A stretch of 64,000 nucleotides of DNA from Hybos culiciformis (lineage: Eukaryota > Arthropoda > Insecta > Diptera > Hybotidae): NCBI GenBank assembly GCA_964007475.1, contig OZ023273.1, forward strand, positions 8,389,234 through 8,453,233, written 5' to 3'. The stretch's first letter is position 1, and the number at the start of each line of letters is the position of its first letter. The notes beneath the pieces are model-generated. The model ran no database searches. It was not told the DNA's origin and was given only the letters and a program-made list of their open reading frames with translations. Below, one piece after another: positions 26,701 to 36,811 of the stretch. The position numbers and the translations under genes were made by a program.

Positions 26701-29700
26701 TGATTTTCCAAAATTAATGAATTGATTGAAATATTTGTTTAAAATTTATCTTTAAAATAAGTAGGTACTTTTAATCAACATGAAAGCATAAGTTAAATAG
26801 ATGAGTTCTAAACATTTTTATGATTTACGAATTATAAATAAAACACAATTATGAAAAAGTGTAAAATAAGTATGCGTAATTTTCAAAAATTTCATAAAAC
26901 CTTAAATTCACAATTTATGCGAAGTTGAAGTGAACACCACACCACATACGAAATAAAAAATTTTCTATATCAATTTTCACGTTGCCATTATAAAGAATAC
27001 AACTAAAAACCTTTTGTTAGTGTATGTTTTAAAATCATAAATACAGTACAAAATTTTGAGTTTGTTTACTAAATTAAGAAATTATTGAGAGAGAAAAAAT
27101 GTGGTTTAATATTTAAAAAAAATTCTCTACACTATATTTTTTGCTAAAACGATATTTAAAAATTCACGATATTTTTCCATGAAGCAAAAAAGTCGAATTG
27201 GTCGTGTTTGTGATCGAAGTCGACAATTAAAAAATTTTTTTTTCGTTAATTTCTGAATAATATTATGAGAAATGTGATTTCCACCTATTAAAATTACATG
27301 AAGCAAAAAGTCGACAATTGTTAAATTTTGTGACAATTGTCGATTGTCGACCGGTGACAATTGTTATATGATTCCACCCCAGGTCTTTTAAAATTTTATA
27401 AATTTTTTCTTCTATTATTTCAAAAATATTTTCTTTCAGGATTTTACTCTGAGCTCAATGTATGTCTCTACAGTTTGACGGATTCAATTTTTACTGAATG
27501 TATTTTATATTTACAAAATAAATCAATGGAGTATTTTAATGCAATTCAAAGAAATCTTCCAAGACTATTAAGTGTAGTTTTAAACCGTTTAGAAAAACAA
27601 TTAAATCCATTTAGTTCGGTTTTCCGGCCTGTACTTCGGTATCCCCTAGTTGAGTCTATAACTGGGGACACAACTGATGATAACAATTTACAAAAATTTG
27701 CGAAATGCCTTATAGAAACATACATTTCCGTAATTATTCAAATTCAAAAATGCAAGTACAGGCAGGATCATTTTATAAATGCTTTCAAATGCTTCAAAAT
27801 TTGTTACGAAGACAATCAGGTGAGTTTACTTCCAAAATTTTAAAGAATATATTTCTAAGATAATAAAAGACTCAGGCCTACCCAATTTTTTTAGTTCACA
27901 ATGGATACGTACAATTCTCAATGTTCTTTGTCTGTTGGTTATACAAATGCTACTTGGTGCTGTAACGGAGCAGCGTATTTTTGGGGTTCTCACCCCAATT
28001 TGAGCTATAGTGCTTCTAAACCTTCAGGTACTTATTTTGTTTTAATTTTTTTTATACAAATAAATAAATTTATATTATCATTTTCTATTTGTTAAAAGAA
28101 ATAACAGAACCTAATTACGTCGTTAAACCATTAGAAGTATTAGAAAATCTTGTGCATGTTCATGCTGTTAAATGTGGTCGGCAGCATTCACTTATTTTAA
28201 CAAACAATGGCGTTAGTATAATTATATTCAGTTATTATGTTAAAAAAGTAACAAAAACTTAACATATCTTTTATTATTTAGATATATGCAATTGGTTCAA
28301 ATCAATTAGGCCAACTGGGAATTGGAAAAAATATTTTAGCCGCAACGCAACCAATGCTAATAGAAAAATTAAATGGCAAAAATATTAAAATAATGGAATG
28401 CGGCCAATATCATAATATAGTTCTAGATTCTGATGGAAATTTATATTCGTGGGGGTAAATTTATCAAAAATTTATTTGACAAATTTCAATATTCAAAAAA
28501 TATTTCAGTTGGGGTATTTATGGTCAACTAGGTAATGGAGACATTGAAAATCAAAATAGTCCTAAAATAATCGAGTTCTTTAGGAGTAAGGTATGAGGAA
28601 CAACTTATAAAAAGTTCTTAAAGTGAATCGTCTATAATTTCAAATTTTATTATTTCACAGAAAGTTATTTCCGTTGCCTTGGGCCATGCACATTCTTTAA
28701 TTCTTTGCGTTGATCGCAACACAGGATGCAATGTTGTTTATGTATTTGGATCTAATCATTATGGACAATTGGGTTTAGGAATAAGTGACATTAATAAACT
28801 TCTAGTTCCACGTAAAATCTCTTTTGATGATAATATTATAATGATTAACACGAAATTTTTTTCAAATGTACGTTTATTCACATAGTTTTTTATTTATTTA
28901 CATTTTCATACAAATTTATTTATTTATTATTTCATTTATTTATTTAGTTTAAATTAACTATTTATATATTCCTATAAATTTTAGCTTGTAGTAACTGATA
29001 AAAATGAATTATATACATGGGGATGTTCTCCACAAGCCTTACGTTTGGCCAATCAACTGAAGCGTCGTACAAATGCTAAACAGAAAATTGAAGAAAATTT
29101 GAAGAAAGAGATTCAAAAGCGAATGCAGGTGGCTCCAGATTTCAATGGGAAAAGTGTTAATGTTGATAGTTCTGCAACTAATTCTGATTTAGAAGAATCT
29201 GATGTTAAACCTAAAGAACCTAAAGATAAAATTGAATCCGATAACAACGTGCCTCTTCCAGTAATTGAAATCACGTTAGCAGAAAATACTAATGATATTA
29301 AATTTAATGAGAAATTAGATAACTCAGGCGAAAGTACATCATCAGAAATCACAAAAGGAATTGCAGAAACTTCAAATGAACTTACTGATAATCATTTAAA
29401 TCCTCATAAAGTAGACACAACTAATATTTCTGGTAACATTTTACAGGTTTGTGAGTTTTTCGTAAGTTTAACATATAGCTACATTGAAATTTACCACGTA
29501 AGGATCTCTGACGAAAGCGAAAATTAAGTGTGATGAAATTAGTTGTCGTTTTTTTAATGGTTTGAGACATTTGGAAAATCGTTTATGAATGAAAAAAATT
29601 TATAATAAAAAAAAATAAAGAATATTTTAAATATCACCTTCTATCAGCATTATATCGGCTGCACAATTTATTCTTTTAATATTACTTATTAAAAAAATAA

Positions 29701-31267
29701 GTATAGGTTGTTCATTTAAAATTTGAAAATTTTTCATTATAAACATAAACACGAGAAGGAAACTTTCGACCTTCAACTCAATTCGTTTTCGTAATTATGT
29801 TCCTAATTAAAAATTTAATTTCATTCAACTCTCTTCGATCTCGCTACCAGGAGGAATTAAGCCATCAGTTCTTTATAAAAAAGGTAGAGTATACCTATTC
29901 CTGCGAACAGTATATTTCAGTGTCAAGGTCTATTAATTTATAAAATTACAACACTTATAAATTTTGCTCATTCAAGGTATCAACTGGCTTATTTCATTAT
30001 GCGTTGATAACTTCGACTCAAGTTTTATATACTTGGGGGAAAAATTTAGAGCATCAACTTGGAAGTCAAGATAAAGAAAGGAAAACCGTTATAAAACCTA
30101 GTCCAATTGATTGTATTGAGAATCCCTTACAAGTGGAATGTGGAGCAGACTTCACATTAGTTTTAACCACTGATTATATTGTCAAAGCATTTGGAGGAAA
30201 TAGCAATGGACAGGTAAATTTGAAAAAAAAATATGTTTAAAATTGCAAATATTTGACTTAATAACAGTAATTTAAAATAAAAACTTTTTTTTTTATTTAC
30301 ATTTTATTAGTGTGGCCGTGATTTAAACTCAACAAATGATAGTAAGCCAGGACGATTATTTTGTTTACCAACAACTAAAAGACTAGTTCGATTAGATATG
30401 CATTGTGTAGAAATACCATACGAAATTAATTTACCACGTCCATATAACTACTTTGAGAAACCAGTTAGATATTTAAAAACAGTTCCTAAATTTAATCATA
30501 GTTTTTTGCTTACTGAATTAATGTCACCAGATTTAGATGATGTTATCAATATGCAAAGCGAATTTCAACAAAGTTTTAATAATTTAAAAATCAATTCAGA
30601 TGATGAAATTAGTAATTATTCAAATATTCTTGATAGTTTAAGTTCAAATAATAATTTAATTGAAGAAAATGGCTATGATTTTACAAAAATTCAATATTTA
30701 AATAATTACTATATACATTATTGTTTATATATATTTCATGGTTTGTATAATCCACAAAAAATAATTAAATTGTCCGAGGAATATTTAGAATTTCAAATTC
30801 GTATATTATTATTAAATTTAAAATATTATGAAGCTTTTAGCTTAAGTTTAAATGGTTGCCTAACAGCTCAAAAATCATTACGTATTTTTGAATATTTTAC
30901 TAAAGATACAAGTATTTTACCAACGAAACGTACAGATTTAAAATTTTTTATATGTCGATTATTTAATCATTTCATATTAAAAAAGTTTAATTTATTAGAG
31001 TGTGAAGAGTTTTTTTTATCTGATTTAGAATATTATTTAAATGAATTATCAATCGTTTTATATTTTAATAATTTTGGTAAAATGAAACTTGAAAAAGAAT
31101 TAAATGTTCGTTATAAAAATATGTTCAATTTAACAAATTTTAATAACAGCAGCAACAACAGTGATGTGTCACTAAAATTAGAAAATGCAGATCAAATTTT
31201 TGAGCAGTTAAGTATGAGATTTAAAACAATTGTTTGCCAATATATAATAAAAAATTGTGAAATATAA
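20763..31267 (+). CDS. Large RCC1-repeat protein with N-terminal propeller-like region (possibly claret/GLO-4 type)
   Basis: Fifteen exons join without a frame break: 20763-20984, 21692-22225, 22311-22731, 22797-23149, 23337-24196, 24333-24490, 27440-27819, 27895-28027, 28099-28211, 28282-28454, 28509-28590, 28661-28867, 28985-29446, 29977-30213, 30311-31267; about 1763 residues. The start is the first of two adjacent ATGs (MMDS). The N-terminal part has beta-propeller-like strands (FDPNGTWLVVLCSENTIHIV; GYTDGSICCVALSPN), then low-complexity Asn-rich linkers and a helical middle. From about residue 990 RCC1 repeats appear: IYAIGSNQLGQLGIG, LYSWGWGIYGQLGNGD, VYVFGSNHYGQLGLG, LYTWG and VLYTWGKNLEHQLG. 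An acidic, charged insert of about 130 residues (1235-1366) interrupts the propeller. The C-terminal 300 residues are unassigned. Length and architecture recall claret of flies and GLO-4 of worms, RCC1-like proteins linked to Rab32/38 and lysosome-related granules. That identity is a guess; the RCC1 call is firm. Confidence 0.8.
25010..27382. mobile_element. 2.37 kb terminal-inverted-repeat element inserted in an intron
   Basis: The left end reads CAGGGGTGGAATTATGTAAC. The right end, read on the minus strand, is CTGGGGTGGAATCATATAAC, which differs at only a few positions. Inside both ends are several copies of a GACAATTGTC-like motif (for example near 25059, 25671, 27311 and 27333). The inner sequence CAAACACGATCAATT near 25069 is mirrored near 27199. 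Terminal CAGGGG and subterminal motif repeats suggest a hAT-like DNA transposon, but flanks of 8 bases do not match, so no target duplication supports it. No transposase frame remains, so it is non-autonomous or a relic. Confidence 0.6.
25368..25634. mobile_element. 267 bp MITE-like inverted-repeat element nested in the intronic element
   Basis: A perfect 43 bp inverted repeat (25368-25410 against 25592-25634) starts GACAATTCGTCTATCTAGTT and ends near GCCGTATACGCATTTT. Past the perfect part the arms stay loosely complementary. No target-site duplication is visible at the edges. The GACAATT start matches the subterminal motif of the surrounding element, so it could be an internal palindrome of that element rather than a separate insertion. 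The open frame on the minus strand across it is a by-product. Confidence 0.7.
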
Positions 31268-32494
31268 ATGTATCTTAAAAATAAAGCGAATTATACAAAA
31301 TATTATAATAACAATAATATACTACAATGAAAGTAAAAAATAATAATTTATATATATACATATTTATATTGTTTTTTAATTATTTATTTATATACCATGC
31401 ATATATTAAATTAAAATAAATTATTCACAATGTATAGAAAAAAAAATGTTTTCAATTTATAATAGCTTAATTCCAATGTAAAAAAAAATAGCCCTTATCA
31501 TGAAATTCGACTCGCTTCTCGTCTCGTTACTCATTGAACTCGACAGAAACTTGTCTCGCAAAGTCACAGAAACTTGTCTCGCAAAAGTCGAGTTCAATGA
31601 TACCGATTCTCGTGTGGATGAATACTAATTGGTGTGACCGATTCTTACCAAAGCATATTTAAAAATGGTATTTTAATCAATACGTATTGCTGTGTATAAA
31701 CTATAAAGTACAAATTACATTAAGTGCTCAAAAATAAATGGATCGTTATTTACTAATTGCAAAGTGGTTAATTATTTTATCTGGAATATGTATGTAATAA
31801 AAAAATTATGTTTCCTTGTTTGAGATCTTTGAAAAATAAAAAGATATTTATGTGTGAGATATTTATGTGCGTTTTTCTTTAAAACATCTACAAAGAAATT
31901 AATCCTCAGTTCAATGCAGAATTTGGGTTTTAAATTTTAGCTATAAACTTTGTGTACCAATACCAGAAATCTTTATGTTAATACATCTTTACTCTCCGCA
32001 GGTAAATTTGGTAATCATACATAATTCTGAATAATTATTTAACTTCTTTTTTCCTATTTTCACATACATATGTGCTATTTCTATCTAAACTTGATTTAAA
32101 CTATCTACATAATTTTCTTACAAGTCACTATTAACTCTTTTATGTCGCTAATGTCAGTTCAATTGACTCAAGTAAATATTCAGTGCTATTGGAGATCATT
32201 AACCACCAGCATAAGAAAGGTGTTTCTTATTTATCTGATTTTCGAATGAATTTACTATAAAAACTTCGACTGGGTTCTGTCAGTTTGAACACAACTGTGT
32301 TCTGCTGAAAAAGGGTTCTATAAAGTGGAAGGAAAGCTAAACTATAAATTTTTGTGTTTTCTTAAATTTAGATTATTTTTTTTAACCAGTATTTAAGAAT
32401 TTGTATAATGTAATGTACAGTATATACAGATCATTTTTCAGACCTTGATGTATACTTGAATTATTCAAATTGATATGGGATTAACTGTTTAATT
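31268..32494. other. 3' UTR of the RCC1-repeat gene and intergenic sequence
   Basis: A candidate poly(A) signal AATAAA lies at 31280-31285, 13 bases past the TAA stop. A two-copy direct repeat of AGAAACTTGTCTCGCAAA lies at about 31549-31590. The remainder is AT-rich with no supported gene. Confidence 0.5.
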
Positions 32495-32631
32495 GGCCAC
32501 ATGACATAACCGCGAAACTTTTTTGTCATAACCGCGAAATAAAAAATAAAAATGTCATAACCGCGAAAAATGTCTTATATTTTTTTTTGTCATAACCGCG
32601 AAAAAATATGGCAAAAATTTAAAAAATTTCG

Positions 32632-32981
32632 TTTCGCGGTTATAACAAAAATTTTTGTTATAACCGCGAAACACAAAATTTCGATTTTTATCATTTCGCG
32701 GTTATAACAAAAATTTTTGTTATAACCGCGAAATGACAAAAATCGAATTTTTGTGTTTCGCGGTTATAACAAAAATTTTTGTTATAACCGCGAAACACAA
32801 AAAATCAATTTTTATCATTTCGCGGTTATAACAAAAATTTTTGTTATAACCGCGAAACACAAAAAATCAATTTTTATCATTTCGGGGTTATAACAAAAAT
32901 TTTTGTTATAACCGCGAAACACAAAAATTCGTTTTTTTTCATTTCGCGGTTATAACAAAAATTTTTGTTATAACCGCGAAA
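32632..32981. repeat. Six palindromic units in tandem, exact 62 bp period
   Basis: The 40-bp palindromes start at 32632, 32694, 32756, 32818, 32880 and 32942, exactly 62 bases apart. The 22-base linkers are similar but not identical (CACAAAAA..TCAATTTTTATCA type). Unit 5 has one arm change (TTTCGGGG). Related units lie at 33216-33254 (39 bp), 33269-33308 and 33368-33407. Confidence 0.9.
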
Positions 32982-32995
32982 CACAAAAACTCGAC

Positions 32996-33205
32996 CATTT
33001 TGAAAAATGAAATAAGACCTCGATAAAAAAATGTTGTGTGGTAAGCACACGGAGGGGGGCAGCAGGGCGGCGGGCCCGCAAATCCCACTGACCAACCGCA
33101 AATCCCACTGACCAACCGCCCGCCCGCCGCCCTGCTGCCCCCCTCCGTGTGCTTACCAAACAACATTTTTTTTTCGAGGTCGTATTTCAGTTTTCAAAAT
33201 GATCG
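32996..33205. repeat. GC-rich central hairpin of the palindrome-array element
   Basis: Arms of roughly 80 bases (about 32996-33074 and 33122-33205) are reverse complements with few mismatches. The innermost 33 bases (TAAGCACACGGAGGGGGGCA and on) are very G-rich. The loop carries CGCAAATCCCACTGACCAAC twice in tandem. The base composition is wholly unlike the surrounding AT-rich DNA. Confidence 0.85.
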
Positions 33206-33491
33206 AATTTTTGTATTTCGTGGTTATAACAAAATTTTTGTTATAACCGCGAAAATTCGATTTTTGTGTTTCGCGGTTACAACAAAAATTTTTGTTATAA
33301 CCGCGAAAACCTTAACATTTTTTTTGTCATAACCGCGAATTCGCGGTTATGACAAAAATAAAATTAGTTTCGCGGTTATAACAAAAATGTTTGTTATAAC
33401 CGCGAAACTCATACAAATTCTAGTTTCGCGGTTATGACAAAAAATTTTCGCGGTTATGACATTCGCGGTTATGTCAGTTCACCGTTTAATT

Positions 33492-36192
33492 CACATTTTG
33501 TTATTTTGTATCTTGTGAAAATTTAAACTTATGAAAAATCGTTATAATATCGTTATACTATATATTTTAAATTAAAAATAAATCTTATATTTATGCTATC
33601 AATTTATAATTTAATATGGGATTGCCTTAACTTAAAATTATTATAGAGAAAAATCAATATATAACATGCGCTTAACTTGAGAAAAGAAAATTTTTAAATA
33701 TTTTTTTCAGTTTTCTACTCATTCAACATCAATTACTACATTCATTGAGAATTAAAATATAAAATTACTTTTTATTATTCTAATAAATAATATTTTATAA
33801 TAAGAATATAATTTAAAAAAAAAAAAATTTTAAATTTGAATAAGAATTATTATATTTTTATTCAAACGATTTAGTTTCAAAAATACTAAATAAAAAGTGT
33901 TAAATTTATTTCTAAATTTCTCAAAAAAAAAAAAAAAGTTTATATTTTTTTTTTTTTGAGAAATACGATAAGAAAAAAAACTAAATAAAAAAAAAGTTTT
34001 TACACTTTTTGACAAACAATTTGAAAAGTTCTTTCATATTTAACATACTTAAAAAGGTAATTATACTAAGTTTAAACAATTTTTTTTAATGAAAATTAAT
34101 TTATTGGGAAATGACAAAAAAAAAATATATATCTGAACATTTTAGTTCAAAAACCTAAAATCAAAAGAAAAATCGATTTTCTGTTAGTGATGCCTCCTCC
34201 ATAAAAATTAGATTTTGTTACATCGAAGAATGGAAGGAATATTGCAGTGCATAAATTGTAGTTTTTTTTTTAAATTACAAAAAAAATTCAGTGTGATTAT
34301 ATATTATATATTTAAATATATATATTAAACCTAAACCTTATTTAAAATAGCACAGCTTATTTACAAGCCATTTTAAAGAAATTATATAATAACCATATTC
34401 AACAAGATAAATATACCTACTTTTTGTAAATAAAGGTGTTGTAAGTAACATTTGACGCCGAATTTATTTAATTAATCTGCATTCAAGATAGCAATTCCAG
34501 AAACACACATATTTTATAACAATTTTTTTTATTGGATTGACATTTTTCAATTAATATAATAAGAATTATTAAAATTATAATTAAAAAAAAAACAAAACAG
34601 GAAGTAAATCTACTTTATTCCATAATGACATTGTTCACATTACCATAAACAACAAAAATTGCTAGAAGACAATTTTCAAGAGAAAGACGATTAATACTCT
34701 TATAATAAGCAGAAAAATCTAAGCGATCTCGCAAAGACAGATTAAAAACTAGAGTTTACGTACATACGTAAAAGTTTTCTTTGGTACAGATTCTAAACTA
34801 CTGTAATCTATTACATATTTTATATTATGTACAATGTACAGCAGTACAGCGTACATAATATCACAGCCAAATCTAATGTACACAGACGAATAGCTTTATA
34901 CAACTTTTTTGATACCTACAAAAAATAGATGACTCCTTTCCATTATAATTATATGTGTAATCTGTAATGTATATATCAAAAATCTATGTAGTAGGAAAAA
35001 AATGTATATTTTACATAATTTATTAAGTGAAATTCTAAGATTTTCATATTTTTCGTTAAAATTTATTTTTTAAATTAAAGAAAGCAATTTTTTTTGTTTG
35101 TCTAATTGTACAACCTTTACACCAAAACAAGCACGTAAAAGACTTAACTTTGTGAAAACCTACAGGATTTTGATGAAAATTATCAAAAAATAATCTACCT
35201 TAATATTGTTATCTCACAGAATTTTATTCTCCACAAAGAAAATCTGAACCAAAAAGAAAAAAGAATATTTTTTTTTAACAGGAAAGAATTCAGCCGGCGC
35301 GGTGTTAGGTATATGACTATTATTTTTTAATGAGAGTTTTTTTTTTATAAATTCACTTATGAAAAAAAATTAAAAAATTTAATCCTTTTATATTGTTCAA
35401 CCATAAAAGTCGCCAAAGTGTCTTGAATATAATAAAATTATATACGATTATTGGTGGGTGCGTAACATAACTATTTTATTATATATTCTTTTTCTTTAAG
35501 GCAAAACTAAAAAAAAAATATAAAATTTACCCCATATAGAAAAAAGAAAGTTTACGTCATGGAAAGTGAAATTTTCAGAGTATGTACTTTTCCTATTTTT
35601 AGCCATTTTATTTAAAAAGTATTTTAAGTTTTTTTCAAGTTTTCTTGAATTTTATTTTATTCTGCTGACATTAAGAATATAAAATACAAATTAGATTATA
35701 TGAAGTTAATATAGCAATAGGTACTATATAAGTTCATAAAACTTTTCCGATAAATTCATTAGTCCTTAGATGGCCAAACATAAATTTATAAATAAAACTG
35801 ACTAAAAATATTAACTACATGGTATTCCATCAATTTCCTGAGAATTTTTTAATATATTTATATCTTTATGTGTATTTATAATTTATGTTAAGTAAACTAT
35901 AATTTTACTACGTACTTATTTATAAACGACTAAGTTCCCTATATGAACATCAAACTACACAGTGCGTGAATAAGAACTACTAAGGTTTGATATCAATATT
36001 TTTTGAAACAAAATCTTAAACAATTAGTGTAAAGACAAAAAAGTAAGCCAGTAAAATAACTACATATGAGAAATTAAGGAAATATCTTAGTTGCAAATTG
36101 TTAATAAATATGTATATACAAAAAAAAAGTAATAGCGATTAGGGGTACACTTCTTACATAAATGCATATTACGCTGTTTTTTTATCTTGCAG
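33492..36192. other. Intergenic AT-rich sequence upstream of synapsin
   Basis: No coding exon, RNA gene or repeat family was recognised. It should contain the synapsin promoter, possibly together with noncoding first exons, but none can be placed with confidence. A small GC-richer patch (CAGCCGGCGCGGTG) occurs at about 35290-35306. Confidence 0.4.
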
Positions 36193-36307
36193 GTAACTCA
36201 ATTGCATTTGATTTTAGAGCAAAAAAGTTTGCTCTTGAATTCGATTTCAAGTCAATATTACTTCAATTGCCACATCAGGGTGCGGGGGAATTTGCGCCCC
36301 TCCACCT
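36193..36307 (+). other. Possible 5' untranslated exon of synapsin
   Basis: A 115 bp segment has a good acceptor (tttatcttgcag) and a strong donor (gtaagt). It is much less AT-rich than its surroundings. Two of its three frames are open, but spliced to the exon at 36812 neither can stay open: one meets TGA at the junction and the other TGA shortly after. It would therefore be 5' UTR, or carry a short upstream frame ending at the candidate CTG start. It could also be an unrelated chance exon. Confidence 0.4.
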
Positions 36308-36811
36308 GTAAGTATATAATTAAATAAAATTTTCATTTTTATTATGGATATAAAATAAATATAAATATAAACAACATAAATTAACTAATTCTGATTGATA
36401 TTGACTTTAAGTCTATACTAATAATTTATTTTAACTTCGATGAACATAATGTGTTTGTCAAAATAAAAAAATTTAATTCGACGATTTGATATTGACCAAA
36501 ATCAAAAATATGAATATAAAAAAAGGTCGCAAACAGAACATAGGTTGAGGCATAAAGTCTTGTACGGAAAGTCCGAATGCAGATTTAATATATGGATTAG
36601 AAAATTTATTATTTTATTAAATAAAAAAATTTAAATAAAAGTTAATCGCGGGTTTTTACATACATAGCTTTGTATTGGCTTGTCAAAGCTTATTTATTTT
36701 ATATGAATATATATATGTTATATACATATATATAGGAGTATATGCAAAATATAATATTTTCATTTTCCCAGAACAAATAATGATAATTTAAAATATTATT
36801 TTAATTTTTAG

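Larger units (their letters stand above)
24491..27439 (+). other. 2.9 kb intron of the RCC1-repeat gene, mostly filled by repeat sequence
   Basis: The donor TTCG|gtaaat (24490/24491) and acceptor tttcag|GATTTT (27439/27440) are joined in phase 1, giving an uninterrupted ...NQEF-G-FYSELN. The other introns of this gene range from about 50 to about 700 bp, so this one is unusually long. The excess is accounted for by the inverted-repeat-bounded segment 25010-27382. Confidence 0.8.
32495..33483. mobile_element. 989 bp palindrome-array element with 8-bp target duplication
   Basis: The segment is flanked by GTTTAATT on both sides (32487-32494 and 33484-33491), a likely 8-bp target-site duplication. 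Its ends share TGACATAACCGCGAA in inverted orientation, 7 bases from the left boundary and at the matching place on the right. Inside are nine copies of a near-perfect 40-bp palindrome (TTTCGCGGTTATAAC, then A5T5, then its reverse complement). Six of these on the left lie at an exact 62 bp period, and three lie on the right. Half-sites fill the ends. The centre is a GC-rich hairpin. It has no transposase and is therefore a non-autonomous element. An 8-bp duplication fits hAT or P-type transposons, but the terminal sequence is not one I recognise. Confidence 0.88.

Noticed and set aside
28985..29527. Continuous 160-codon frame ending CEFFVSLTYSYIEIY..SEN
   Set aside because: The part after 29446 is intron read-through; the donor at 29447 joins exon 29977-30213, restoring an RCC1 repeat.
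32877..33332. Several overlapping open frames with FVFRGYNK-like repeats
   Set aside because: They arise from the palindromic repeats and GC-rich hairpin read in several frames; no codon bias or splice context.
32632..33407. Regularly spaced repeats resembling a CRISPR array
   Set aside because: The genome is eukaryotic, the linkers are near copies of one another rather than unique spacers, and target duplication marks a mobile element.
36193..36307. Protein-coding exon of synapsin N-terminus
   Set aside because: Neither open frame survives the join to 36812; kept only as a possible untranslated exon.
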